64,000 nt of DNA from Phyllobacterium pellucidum. GTDB lineage: Bacteria > Pseudomonadota > Alphaproteobacteria > Rhizobiales > Rhizobiaceae. Of this stretch, positions 1 to 9,738 are shown one piece after another. The notes under the pieces were generated by a model. That model saw only the letters and a program-made list of their open reading frames with translations, searched no databases and was not told the origin of the DNA. How positions within the stretch are numbered: position 1 is the first letter of the stretch; each line of letters starts with the position of its first letter. The position numbers and the translations under genes are program-made. Where the stretch lies: positions 604,080 to 668,079 of the forward strand of contig NZ_JABUMX010000003.1 of NCBI RefSeq assembly GCF_013327855.1, in the 5' to 3' direction.

Positions 1-249
1 TTTTCGTTCTTCCTTGCCATGCCGACCATGGCGGGCGCGTTCGCCTATGACCTCTTCAAAAACCGCCATATCCTGACCTTCAACGATGCATCTCTCATCG
101 TGGTCGGTTTTATCGCAGCCTTCATTTCGGGCGTCTTCGTGGTTCGCTATCTGCTCGACTACGTGTCACGCCACGGTTTCGGCCTGTTCGCCTGGTGGCG
201 TCTTGTCGTTGGAACGCTGGGCCTCGTCGCCCTTATCCTCATGCGCTGA
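1..249 (+). CDS. uppP: Undecaprenyl-diphosphatase UppP (BacA), C-terminal part
   Basis: Only the last 82 codons are inside the window; the frame is open from base 1. The family removes a phosphate from undecaprenyl diphosphate at the inner membrane, recycling the lipid carrier for peptidoglycan. The visible part begins [13 protein letters not shown], which matches the conserved UppP C-terminal region, followed by two hydrophobic spans (around [20 protein letters not shown] and [16 protein letters not shown]) and a short end LMR. The UppP call is by family pattern; the catalytic N-terminal motifs lie outside the window. The next gene is convergent. Confidence 0.88.
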   Translation, partial: FSFFLAMPTMAGAFAYDLFKNRHILTFNDASLIVVGFIAAFISGVFVVRYLLDYVSRHGFGLFAWWRLVVGTLGLVALILMR

Positions 250-287
250 GACGGCGGACCTTCAATGGGTCTCCCGTTGCGGGCGAC

Positions 288-1256
288 CTAGGCGGGCTTC
301 TGCGCTGAATACTGCCCGTGGACGCGGAAGCGCCAGAGATAGGATGGCAGGATAATCTCGACTGTTTCCGGCTGAATGCCGAGGCCCTCCAGAGTCCGCC
401 CCTCGGCCTTGGCAGCATGCGACACCACATTATCCTTTTGCAGCAGCAGAACCTGGTCTCGCGTCAGCATCGGGTTGGGGAGCATGCCCATGATACGCCC
501 CTGCAGGCGGGCAACCCAGAAGGGAAGCGAGACGAACCAGCGCTTGCGGCCGATCACGCGCAGGACGATGTCGAGGCACTGCTTGAACGTCAGCACTTCA
601 TTGCCGCCGAGTTCATAAGTCTCGCCGGGCTTCAAGGCCCCGTCAACGGAGCGCGCAATAACCTCGGCAACATCGCCGACATAGACCGGCTGAAACTTGG
701 TATGTCCGCCGCCGATCAAAGGCAGGAACGGCGACAACCGCGCCATATTGGCGAACTTGTTGAAGAAATTGTCCTCAGGGCCAAAGACGATCGACGGCCG
801 GACGATCACGGCGTCCGGCAGGATATCGCGCACTGCAGCCTCGGCGCGGCCTTTGGTGCTGGCATAGGCGGAGTGTGACTTCGGGTCGGCGCCGAGGGCC
901 GACATATGGGTCAGCGGAACGCCCGCCGCACGGCAAGCCTCGGCGACGGCACGCGCGCCGAAATCATGCACCGTGCCGAATTTTTGATTGCCGCCTTCGA
1001 ACAGGAGACCAACGAGATTTATCACATGGTCCGATCCCGCGACTGCACGATCCACCGACCAGCGATAGCGCAGATTGGCCTGGACGGCCTGGATTTGGCC
1101 GACGCCGCCGAGCGGCTGCAGGTGAAAGGCGAGTTCCGGATGACGTACCGCGACACGAACCCGGTAGCCGCGCTTCGTCAGCGCCCGCACGACATAACGA
1201 CCAATAAAGCCGGAGCCTCCGAAAACGGTGACGAGTTTTGGCTTGGTGATTGTCAT
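288..1256 (-). CDS. Complex I NDUFA9-family atypical SDR, NAD(P)-binding
   Basis: A 322-residue extended/atypical short-chain dehydrogenase. The N-terminal Rossmann motif is VTVFGGSGFIGRYVVRAL (about residues 9-26). The active-site region is degenerate: a Tyr in SAYASTKGRAEA is followed four residues later by Lys. The family is related to the NDUFA9 subunit of mitochondrial complex I; in alphaproteobacteria such proteins are encoded near but also far from nuo genes and often bind NADPH without clear catalytic activity. The start ATG has AGGAG about 7 bases upstream. It is convergent with uppP. No nuo genes are in the window, so association with complex I is inference. Confidence 0.85.
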   Translation of the reverse strand: MTITKPKLVTVFGGSGFIGRYVVRALTKRGYRVRVAVRHPELAFHLQPLGGVGQIQAVQANLRYRWSVDRAVAGSDHVINLVGLLFEGGNQKFGTVHDFGARAVAEACRAAGVPLTHMSALGADPKSHSAYASTKGRAEAAVRDILPDAVIVRPSIVFGPEDNFFNKFANMARLSPFLPLIGGGHTKFQPVYVGDVAEVIARSVDGALKPGETYELGGNEVLTFKQCLDIVLRVIGRKRWFVSLPFWVARLQGRIMGMLPNPMLTRDQVLLLQKDNVVSHAAKAEGRTLEGLGIQPETVEIILPSYLWRFRVHGQYSAQKPA

Positions 1257-1379
1257 CGAGCGCTCCTATGGGAATGAAACTGCGGCCGCATATTTCCAAG
1301 CTGTTTACTGCCTTTTTGAATGAAGGCAAAGGGTCGTTGCGCCGCATTCTTCGCGGCGCGTTGCCGCGCTCGCATCCCG

Positions 1380-2417
1380 TCAGGCCGACATGCGCAGCTT
1401 GATTTCCGCATTAAGAAGGATGCGCGAATCCACCGGCAGGGGCGTTTTGGAGTCCTGGTTCTCGCCGAGCTTATGGAAGAGCAGTTCGATCGCTAGCCGG
1501 CCGATCTCGTTGTAGTTTTGCGCCACCGTCGTCAGCGGCGGACACATATAGCGCGACAGCGGCTGGTCATCGTGGCCGGCGACGCGCAGCTGGCAGTCGG
1601 GTCCGCGTCCAACCTTGAGCCCTGCCTGGTATGCAGCGGCCACCACGCCGAACGCGATCCGGTCATTGGCGCAAAATACGGTGTTGGTGGGGAATCCCCC
1701 TTCCTTCAGGATACGGGTCGTCCGGTCGAATGCATATTTCTCGAAATCCCAATTGGCATGCTCTTCGATCGGAATGGCGCGGGGCTCGAAATTAAGGTCA
1801 GTCATCGCCTCCGTATAGGCGTCGCGCCGCTCCAGTGCATTGTTGTTGACGAGAGCCATCCCGAAATAACAGGGCGGCTCGCCGGAACGCGTCAGATAAT
1901 CGACGATCAGCTTGAAGCTCTGGCGATTATTGGTGCCGACATAGGCCGAGGTGGCATCGAGCGGTGAATCGACATAAACCAGCGGAATTGAATCGCCAAG
2001 CTTGCGCAGCTTTTCGTGATGCGACTGCACGCCGAGAGGGCCGATAATCACGCCCGCGACGTTCATCGACTTGAAAGTCTCGATGGCGCGTTCTTCCAGT
2101 TGCGGTTTGCCGTCGGAACTCAAGACAAAGGCAAGGTAGCCCGCCTGTTCGGCAATGCCTTCGATCCGGCGCGTCAAGGCCATATAAAATGGATCGGTCG
2201 AATTCGGCACGATGATGCCGAGTATATTGGTGCGGCGGCGATTGAGATTGACCGCAAAGATGTTCGGCCGGAATCCCGACTGCTTGACGGCGGCCTCGAT
2301 GATGGCGCGGGTGGAACTTCGGACGGAATTCGGATCGTTGAAATATTTCGAAACCGTCGGACGCGACAGGCCGACGAACTCGGAAAAATCTTCCATCGTC
2401 TTGATAGGTTTTTTCAC
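1380..2417 (-). CDS. LacI-family transcriptional regulator
   Basis: 345 residues, the usual LacI size. The N-terminal helix-turn-helix covers DFSEFVGLSRPTVSKYFNDP, followed by a hinge (RRRTNILGIIVPNSTDPFY) and a periplasmic-binding-protein-like sensor domain of about 270 residues ending in the dimer segment (YNEIGRLAIELLFHKL). It should bind a sugar or related small molecule and repress a target promoter. The start chosen is GTG at 2417 with AGGGA about 10 bases upstream; an ATG seven codons in (2396) is the alternative. No sugar transport or catabolic genes sit beside it, so the regulon cannot be read from context; it may act elsewhere or on itself. Confidence 0.88.
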   Translation of the reverse strand: MKKPIKTMEDFSEFVGLSRPTVSKYFNDPNSVRSSTRAIIEAAVKQSGFRPNIFAVNLNRRRTNILGIIVPNSTDPFYMALTRRIEGIAEQAGYLAFVLSSDGKPQLEERAIETFKSMNVAGVIIGPLGVQSHHEKLRKLGDSIPLVYVDSPLDATSAYVGTNNRQSFKLIVDYLTRSGEPPCYFGMALVNNNALERRDAYTEAMTDLNFEPRAIPIEEHANWDFEKYAFDRTTRILKEGGFPTNTVFCANDRIAFGVVAAAYQAGLKVGRGPDCQLRVAGHDDQPLSRYMCPPLTTVAQNYNEIGRLAIELLFHKLGENQDSKTPLPVDSRILLNAEIKLRMSA

Positions 2418-2833
2418 CGTCTGGATTCCCTGCTTGCTGTCAGCTTGCTCTCAAAAAAGCCGGTGCGTGCGGAAATTGCCGCCGATCATCACAATGATTT
2501 TTTGCTCAAAACTAAGACGGCGCAATACATCACCTGATTGATGGGGCGCGATCAATTTTTCGGAAAGTTGCAGAGAGCCTCACGCGCGTCAAGATCTTAA
2601 TTACTCCGGATCAATTCCTGGAAAACATTATCATGAAACTAATTCTTGCGAAGAGGGTGAAGCTAATACCTTTGGGCTATAAAGAAATTTTTGAACGCCG
2701 CTGTTTTCGCGCGGCAGGCATGAAACCTGACACCTCTGCCGGACTGTGTTTTGGCCCCAGTAGCAATTGCATCAATCTTGCAGTCAGATAGCATAAGTTT
2801 CCAGTTCATGGCTGCGACGGGGGAGGATACGCA
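2418..2833. other. 416-bp intergenic region between divergent genes
   Basis: This lies between the minus-strand LacI regulator and the plus-strand membrane gene and must hold both promoters. It is more AT-rich than the flanks (for example 2595-2650). A 52-codon open frame (2633-2791) is present, but it has only a weak GGAA upstream and matches nothing I recognise. No clear LacI-type palindrome, riboswitch or tRNA was seen. Confidence 0.5.
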
Positions 2834-3421
2834 TTGGAAGGCCGCATACCCGATCCGGAAGTCTTCACCCATGTGCGCGTCATCATCGGCATCATCCTCG
2901 GCCTGAGCGTCTCGCGACTGCTGACCGGTGTCGCACGTATCATCCAGCATCCTCAACGCAAGAACATATTTGCCGTGCATCTCGGGTGGGTGCTCTTTAC
3001 CTTTCTGACCGTCGTGCACTTCTGGTGGTTCGAGTTTTACCTGCACGAACTCGTGCAATGGACTTTCGAGGCCTATCTCTTCGTCATCTTCTTCGCGAGC
3101 ATTCACTTCCTTGCCTGCGCGCTGCTTTTCCCCGACAGCATGGAGGGCTATTCCGGCTATGAAGACTACTTCATGTCGCGAAGGGCGTGGTATTTCGGCA
3201 TTTTGATCGCGATTTTCGTCGTCGATTTCTTTGATACTGCGATGAAGGGAAAGGCGCATTTTGGCTCGCTCGGCCCTGAATATCCCTTCCGCAATCTGTT
3301 CCTGATCGGCATTGCCGGCCTTGGCATTTACCTTCGCCGACCCAACGCGCAAATCGTTCTCGTCTGCCTCGCGCTTATAGTCCAGATCGCCTTCATCCTC
3401 GTGCAGTTCGACACGATCTGA
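2834..3421 (+). CDS. Small polytopic membrane protein, paralogue of the gene at 9091-9642
   Basis: 195 residues with about five to six hydrophobic spans. It starts at TTG with a strong GGGAGGA 6 bases upstream. No known function. Landmarks are an N-terminal LGLSVSRLLTGVARI, a Trp-rich second segment with VHFWWFEFYLH, an acidic loop FPDSMEGYSGYEDYF, and two C-terminal membrane segments. The same order of landmarks (LGLGVTRLLLGLVTV, LQYWWAITL, LPSRSEDEKNGLRAYF) is in the protein at 9091-9642, so the two belong to one family at roughly 25-30% identity by eye. Both are monocistronic. I do not recognise a described function; a small-molecule or signalling role would be a guess. Confidence 0.75.
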   Translation: MEGRIPDPEVFTHVRVIIGIILGLSVSRLLTGVARIIQHPQRKNIFAVHLGWVLFTFLTVVHFWWFEFYLHELVQWTFEAYLFVIFFASIHFLACALLFPDSMEGYSGYEDYFMSRRAWYFGILIAIFVVDFFDTAMKGKAHFGSLGPEYPFRNLFLIGIAGLGIYLRRPNAQIVLVCLALIVQIAFILVQFDTI

Positions 3422-3440
3422 CGCTGCCAGACGCCCATAG

Positions 3441-3468
3441 AAAAACCCGCCGGCTTGCACCGGCGGGT
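3441..3468 (-). terminator. Intrinsic terminator of rpsA
   Basis: A perfect 8-bp GC stem (CCCGCCGG / CCGGCGGG, 3446-3453 and 3460-3467) has a 6-base loop and, on the minus strand, is followed directly by five T residues. It lies 27 bases past the rpsA stop. It could also slow transcription from the convergent membrane gene, but the T-run favours the minus strand. Confidence 0.88.
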
Positions 3469-3494
3469 AATTGGTTTTCGGCTGGAAGAGACGC

Positions 3495-5195
3495 TTAGTT
3501 CTTTTCCTGCTTCTTCAGCGCAGCGCCGAGAATGTCGCCGAGCGAAGCGCCGGAGTCGGTCGAACCGTACTGTGCGACAGCTTCCTTCTCTTCGGCGATT
3601 TCAAGCGCCTTGATCGAGACCTGCAGCTTGCGGGTCTTCTTGTCGAAGGCGATGACGCGGGCGTCAACCTTCTGACCGACCGTGAAGCGTTCCGGACGCT
3701 GTTCATCGCGGTCACGCGAGAGGTCAGCGCGACGGATGAAGGTGTCGAGGTCGTGGTCGACCAGACGAACTTCAAGGCCGCCATCGGTGATCCCGGTGAC
3801 TTCAACGGTTACAACAGCGTTCTTGCGCAGTTCGCCCGAGGAAGCGGCTTCGCCGACCTTGTCGCCGGTAAGCTGCTTGATGCCGAGCGAGATACGCTCC
3901 TTCTCGACGTCGACGTCGAGAACCTGAGCCTTGACGACATCACCCTTGTTGTACTCTTCGATGACCTGTTCGCCCGGACGGTTCCAGTCGAGGTCGGAGA
4001 GGTGAACCATGCCGTCCACGTCGCCGTCGAGGCCAATGAACAGGCCGAATTCGGTCTTGTTCTTGACTTCGCCTTCGACGATCGTGCCCACCGGGAACTT
4101 CTCTGCAAAGGTCGTCCACGGATTGTCGAGCGTCTGCTTGAGGCCGAGGGAGATGCGGCGCTTGACCGGATCCACTTCGAGAACAACGACTTCGACTTCC
4201 TGCGTGGTCGAGAGCAACTTGCCGGGATGCACGTTCTTCTTTGTCCAGGACATTTCCGAAACGTGGATCAGGCCTTCGATGCCGGGCTCGATCTCAACGA
4301 ATGCACCGTAATCGGTGATGTTGGTGACGGTACCGGTGATCTTCTTGCCGATCGGGTACTTGGCACCGATGCCATCCCACGGATCGCTTTCGAGCTGCTT
4401 CATGCCGAGCGAAATACGATGGGTTTCCTGGTTGATGCGGATGATCTGGACCTTGACGGTCTGGCCGATCGACAGGATTTCCGACGGATGGTTGACACGG
4501 CGCCATGCCATGTCGGTCACATGGAGCAGACCGTCAATGCCGCCGAGATCAACGAACGCACCGTAATCGGTGATGTTCTTGACCACGCCCTCAACGACCT
4601 GGCCCTCTTCGAGGTTCTGGACGATTTCGGAGCGCTGCTCAGCGCGGCTCTCTTCAAGAACGGTGCGGCGGGAGACAACGATGTTGCCGCGACGCTTGTC
4701 CATCTTGAGTATTTCGAATGGCTGCGGGTTGTGCATGAGCGGGGTGACGTCCCGGATCGGACGGATGTCGACCTGCGAACGCGGCAGGAAGGCAACGGCG
4801 CCGTCGAGATCGACGGTAAAGCCACCCTTGACCTGGTTGAAGATGACACCGTCGACGCGCTCGCCGCGATTGAACTTCTCTTCAAGGCGGACCCAGCTCT
4901 CTTCGCGGCGTGCTTTTTCACGCGACAGAACGGCTTCGCCGAGAGCGTTTTCGATACGCTCGACATAGACTTCGACGAGATCGCCCGGCTTGAGCGAACC
5001 GTCCTTGGCCTTGGCGCCGAATTCCTTCAGCGGAACGCGGCCTTCAACCTTGAGGCCGGCGTCGATGATCGCCATGTCTTTTTCGATGGCGACGATACGG
5101 CCCTTTACAACATAACCTTCAGCAAGGTCGTTGGTGGCAAAGGACTCGGCGAGAAGAGCTTCGAAATCTTCGCGCGTTGGATTGGCTTGAGACAT
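3495..5195 (-). CDS. rpsA: 30S ribosomal protein S1
   Basis: 566 residues, the normal size for alphaproteobacterial S1. It binds mRNA on the small ribosomal subunit and helps initiation on structured leaders. S1/OB repeats recur through the protein, with the diagnostic pattern [47 protein letters not shown] and [23 protein letters not shown]. The start is ATG at 5195 ([14 protein letters not shown]), with AGGAG 8 bases upstream; a longer frame of 35 more codons exists but lacks family similarity. It follows the cmk fusion gene on the same strand after a 121-base gap and ends in an intrinsic terminator. Confidence 0.97.
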   Translation of the reverse strand: [566 protein letters not shown]

Positions 5196-5316
5196 ACATA
5201 CTCCTGGCGTGTCCGGAAAATACATCGGACACAGCACCGGTGGTTCGAGTTGCGGTTCATTTGCATGCCAACCCGCCCTTTGAAGGGCAATCCGGTGCAT
5301 GGGATGGCGGCAAATG

Positions 5317-6303
5317 TTATCGTTTAGAATGCGTGTTTCGCGCCAAGGCCTGATCGATCAGGGTTTTGGCACTGAGAAACGCGGTCTCTATATCCATTTC
5401 TGTCGTATCAAGCAAGTGCGCGTCGCCAGCGGGCTTCAGAGGCGAATCGGTTCGGCCCATGTCGCGCGCGTCGCGGCGTCGCAAATCATTGAGGATATCC
5501 TCGTACGTCGCCGAACCGCCATTCAACCTGATCTCGTCGTAGCGGCGCCTGGCGCGCGCCTCGGGCGAGGCAGTTATATAGAGCTTCACCGGCGCATCCG
5601 GGCAAACCACCGTGCCGATATCGCGGCCGTCGAGCACCGCGCCCGGCGAGCGTGCCGCAAAACTCTGCTGTGCAGCGACGAGCGTGCGCCGCACCGCCGG
5701 CATCACCGCGACACGCGACGCGCCCTCGCCAATATCGTGGGCGGCAAGGACATCCCGGTCGAGCCTCGAAAGATCAACGCTGCGCGCTGCCTTTTCGGCA
5801 AGGAACTCGTCGTCGAGCGGCATGTTCTGGTCCATGAGCGATTTCGCCACCGCGCGGTAGGTAAGGCCTGTATCGAGGTGGTGGTAGCCGTAGGCATCAG
5901 CGATACGGCGGGCAAGCGTGCCTTTGCCCGAAGCGGCCGGTCCGTCGATCGCAATCGTGAAATGCGTCTGCGGCGGTGCTGCGTCTTCTTTTTCTTCCTT
6001 GTCGAAAGCCCATTGCCAGAGCGCAAACAGCGAGTAGGCAGCCGCAAGAACCAGCGTGATGATCGGGGTGATGCCTATCGTCACAAAAGCAAACCCGCCG
6101 ATGGTCGACAGCATCGATTCCAGCCAGCCGGGCAGTGTGGCGGCAAAATTCTGCAGCATCGTATCGATGAGGAAAATGAGAACGAACTGAAAGATGAAGA
6201 GCCAGAAAAGCAGCGCAAACAGGCCGAAGCGGACCCGAAGACCCACGCGTTCGACCGCATAGGGAATGGCGACGATGGCAAATGACGTCAGCAGGAAAAA
6301 CAT
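5317..6303 (-). CDS. cmk: Cytidylate kinase with an N-terminal membrane domain (fusion)
   Basis: The C-terminal 215 residues are a full cytidylate kinase (CMP/dCMP + ATP to CDP/dCDP + ADP): P-loop [11 protein letters not shown] at residues 119-129, [22 protein letters not shown] and the lid [14 protein letters not shown]. Ahead of it, in the same frame, are about 100 residues with three to four hydrophobic spans (1-20, 26-50, about 60-98) and a charged linker [13 protein letters not shown]. Between the last span and the P-loop there is no in-frame ATG, GTG or TTG, so a separate soluble kinase start is not available. The chosen ATG overlaps the stop of the upstream gene (TGATG), implying coupling, and AGAAGGG lies upstream; a longer start at 6399 would overlap that gene more. 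Usual family members are about 210-230 residues and soluble, so the kinase is predicted to be membrane-anchored with its active domain in the cytoplasm. Confidence 0.85.
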   Translation of the reverse strand: MFFLLTSFAIVAIPYAVERVGLRVRFGLFALLFWLFIFQFVLIFLIDTMLQNFAATLPGWLESMLSTIGGFAFVTIGITPIITLVLAAAYSLFALWQWAFDKEEKEDAAPPQTHFTIAIDGPAASGKGTLARRIADAYGYHHLDTGLTYRAVAKSLMDQNMPLDDEFLAEKAARSVDLSRLDRDVLAAHDIGEGASRVAVMPAVRRTLVAAQQSFAARSPGAVLDGRDIGTVVCPDAPVKLYITASPEARARRRYDEIRLNGGSATYEDILNDLRRRDARDMGRTDSPLKPAGDAHLLDTTEMDIETAFLSAKTLIDQALARNTHSKR

Positions 6304-6680
6304 CAAGCGACCCTTCTCTTGCCCATGATAAAGCCTATGCCGTAGCCGGCGATCGAACCGAGCGCCGATGGCAAGAGCAGAAACTGATAGGGCATCCAAT
6401 CGCTGGCGCCTTCAGCCTCTGCATTCACTGCACCGGATGCAGTGTCAGACACATTCCACGCATAAAGGAAGATCAAGAGCAAAGGAAGCGCAACCCACAG
6501 GATTGTTCTGGCCGTGCCCGGCCATGGCCGGGGCTCCCTGCTGGCGATCGTGCCGGCATAGGCGCTGCGTCCGGCCCAGACCAGGCAGGGAACGCTCGAC
6601 ATGGCGTAGAGGAAATAGACCGTGAAGGCCGAAAGGAGCGCGCTCATTGTCCGAGGCGCTCCCGGTCTGGCGCACGGCAT
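6303..6680 (-). CDS. Small membrane protein between aroA and cmk
   Basis: 125 residues from the ATG at 6680, or 114 from ATG 6647 ([12 protein letters not shown]), which starts directly in the first membrane span and is equally plausible. Three hydrophobic spans: [31 protein letters not shown] and [20 protein letters not shown]. No known motif; function unrecognised. Its stop overlaps the start of the membrane-domain cmk gene, so the two are likely translated together, and the context suggests its spans may pack with those of the fused kinase (inference). Confidence 0.65.
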   Translation of the reverse strand: MPCARPGAPRTMSALLSAFTVYFLYAMSSVPCLVWAGRSAYAGTIASREPRPWPGTARTILWVALPLLLIFLYAWNVSDTASGAVNAEAEGASDWMPYQFLLLPSALGSIAGYGIGFIMGKRRVA

Positions 6681-6732
6681 GCTGATAGTCCTGCGGATTG
6701 TTCAGATGCAATCATGCGCAATCGGAACCGAT

Positions 6733-8154
<1,422 letters not shown>

Positions 8155-8323
8155 TCATCTCGCAAATGCATTCGCGTGTGCGGGCTTTTTTCACTTTGAC
8201 AAATACGCTGAATTGCGTTTATGGGACCAGAAATCCATTTTTGATGAGCGCTTGCATGCACGGTCGGGTTTAGGGACCTGAATGTTGACCGGATGCGGGC
8301 GCAGCCAGAACGCGAGGCAAAAC

Positions 8324-8713
8324 GTGGCAAATCCCAAACTTGGCACCAAGCGAATTGACCCGGAGACCGGGCAGAAGTTCTACGATCTGAACCGCGATCC
8401 GATTGTTTCGCCGTATACGGGCAAGAGCTACCCGCTCAGCTATTTCGATTCGACCGCGGCCGCCGCGCGCGAAGAGGAAGAAGAGGTCGAAACCGAAGAA
8501 CTCGACGTTGCGCTCGAGAAGCCGGAATTCGTTTCGCTCGAGGATGCGGATGCCGACAGCGGCGAGGATGTTCCGGACCTCGGCGATGATGTCGATGTCG
8601 AGGTGGAAGATTCCGACGACGACGATACGTTCCTCGCCGAAGACGAGGAAGACGAGGACGACGACGTCACCGATATCCTCGGCGGCGGCATTGGCGACGA
8701 CGACGAGAATTGA
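8324..8713 (+). CDS. TIGR02300 / FYDLN-acid family protein
   Basis: 129 residues from GTG 8324, with GAGG six bases upstream; this start gives the family N-terminus MANPKLGTKRIDPETG. Residues 1-45 form the conserved domain with the signature KFYDLNRDPIVSPYTG. The rest is very acidic and probably disordered, with runs of Glu and Asp (EEEEEVETEEL, DDDDTFLAEDEEDEDDD). The family is restricted to alphaproteobacteria and has no established function; the head may bind a metal or a basic partner, but here only two of the usual ligands are visible. It is divergent from aroA, as in other Hyphomicrobiales. Confidence 0.88.
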   Translation: MANPKLGTKRIDPETGQKFYDLNRDPIVSPYTGKSYPLSYFDSTAAAAREEEEEVETEELDVALEKPEFVSLEDADADSGEDVPDLGDDVDVEVEDSDDDDTFLAEDEEDEDDDVTDILGGGIGDDDEN

Positions 8714-8724
8714 TTTCAAATAAT

Positions 8725-8754
8725 CCTGTTCGTCGAAAATAACCGGCGAACAGG
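8725..8754 (+). terminator. Hairpin after the FYDLN gene, possible terminator
   Basis: An 11-bp stem with one T-G pair (8725-8735 with 8744-8754) and an A-rich 8-base loop begins 11 bases after the stop codon. There is no T-run after it, so termination would be weak or factor-assisted. Confidence 0.45.
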
Positions 8755-8862
8755 ACTTGATCTTCCCGGCGGCGGGAGATAAGTACCCGCCCGGGCAAGG
8801 CGCCAGACCTTGCCTAACAGTTTGCCGGTTTACCCGGCGCGGCCTTTCCGGCCGATTGGAAT

Positions 8863-8938
<76 letters not shown>

Positions 8939-9090
8939 AATTTCATAAAACAATCCGATCTCTTTTGGGAATCTTGCATCTGCACATCGGGGCCCCGATG
9001 AGCAGTTTGGCGTGCCAATGCGATTTGTTAAGAATGCCAGTTTACAACAGGGCGAGTTCTTTCTCCTGAGAAAAACCGCGATCTGTATTT

Positions 9091-9642
9091 ATGACCGACT
9101 TCGGCAGGATTGTAACCGTTCTCTCAATGGTCCTGGGGCTGGGGGTGACACGCCTTCTGCTTGGCTTGGTCACTGTGTTCCGTATCCGGCGCGAAAGTCC
9201 ACTTGACTGGGTGTCGCTCGCATGGGCGGCAATCCTGTTCACTATCCAACTTCAATACTGGTGGGCCATTACCCTGCTGCCATCTGTGAAGCCAACGTTT
9301 TCTTTCCCAGATTTTATCTTCCTTGTTCTCCTCACTCTGATGCTCTTCCTATCGGCAGCGCTTATGCTGCCGAGCAGAAGTGAGGATGAAAAAAACGGGC
9401 TGCGCGCCTATTTTGAACATGACGGGCGATACGCTCTCCTATCGCTGACTGGTTTCCTCCTGCTCGCTTTCCTCGTGAATATTTTCTTTTTCAAATCGTC
9501 GCCTTTGTCTGCATGGGCTTTGACGGACGTTCCAATGATTGTACTGCCCGTCGCAACCTTCTTCGCCAAGTCGCGCAAGGTATACGCAGCGCTGACAATT
9601 GCGTATTTGCCGCTTGTGGCTTGGGACGTTTATATATCGTGA
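9091..9642 (+). CDS. Small polytopic membrane protein, paralogue of the gene at 2834-3421
   Basis: 183 residues with about five to six membrane spans. It opens MTDFGRIVTVLSMVLGLGVT, then RLLLGL, continues with a Trp-containing span (LQYWWAITLL), an acidic loop (SRSEDEKNGLRAYFEHDG), and ends in two or three hydrophobic segments. It shares its order of motifs with the protein at 2834-3421. Base composition is lower in GC than the neighbours, as is the following acyltransferase in parts. No function is recognised. It stands alone between a tRNA gene and an acyltransferase gene; position next to a tRNA is compatible with arrival by transfer, but no attachment-site repeat was seen. Confidence 0.72.
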   Translation: MTDFGRIVTVLSMVLGLGVTRLLLGLVTVFRIRRESPLDWVSLAWAAILFTIQLQYWWAITLLPSVKPTFSFPDFIFLVLLTLMLFLSAALMLPSRSEDEKNGLRAYFEHDGRYALLSLTGFLLLAFLVNIFFFKSSPLSAWALTDVPMIVLPVATFFAKSRKVYAALTIAYLPLVAWDVYIS

Positions 9643-9738
9643 TCGCTTTACGAGTAGATGTGCCGCCCGCACGGGCGTTGCATCGCTCCGGTTTATGTGC
9701 GAATGGCGGGTAAATTCTCCATCGTGGGCCGCTCCTGA

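Noticed and set aside
2633..2791. A 52-codon open frame in the 416-bp intergenic region
   Set aside because: Only a weak ribosome site and no known family; its Cys residues alone do not support it.
3471..5327. A 618-codon open frame opposite rpsA
   Set aside because: It is a shadow of the highly conserved S1 gene and its translation has no domain pattern.
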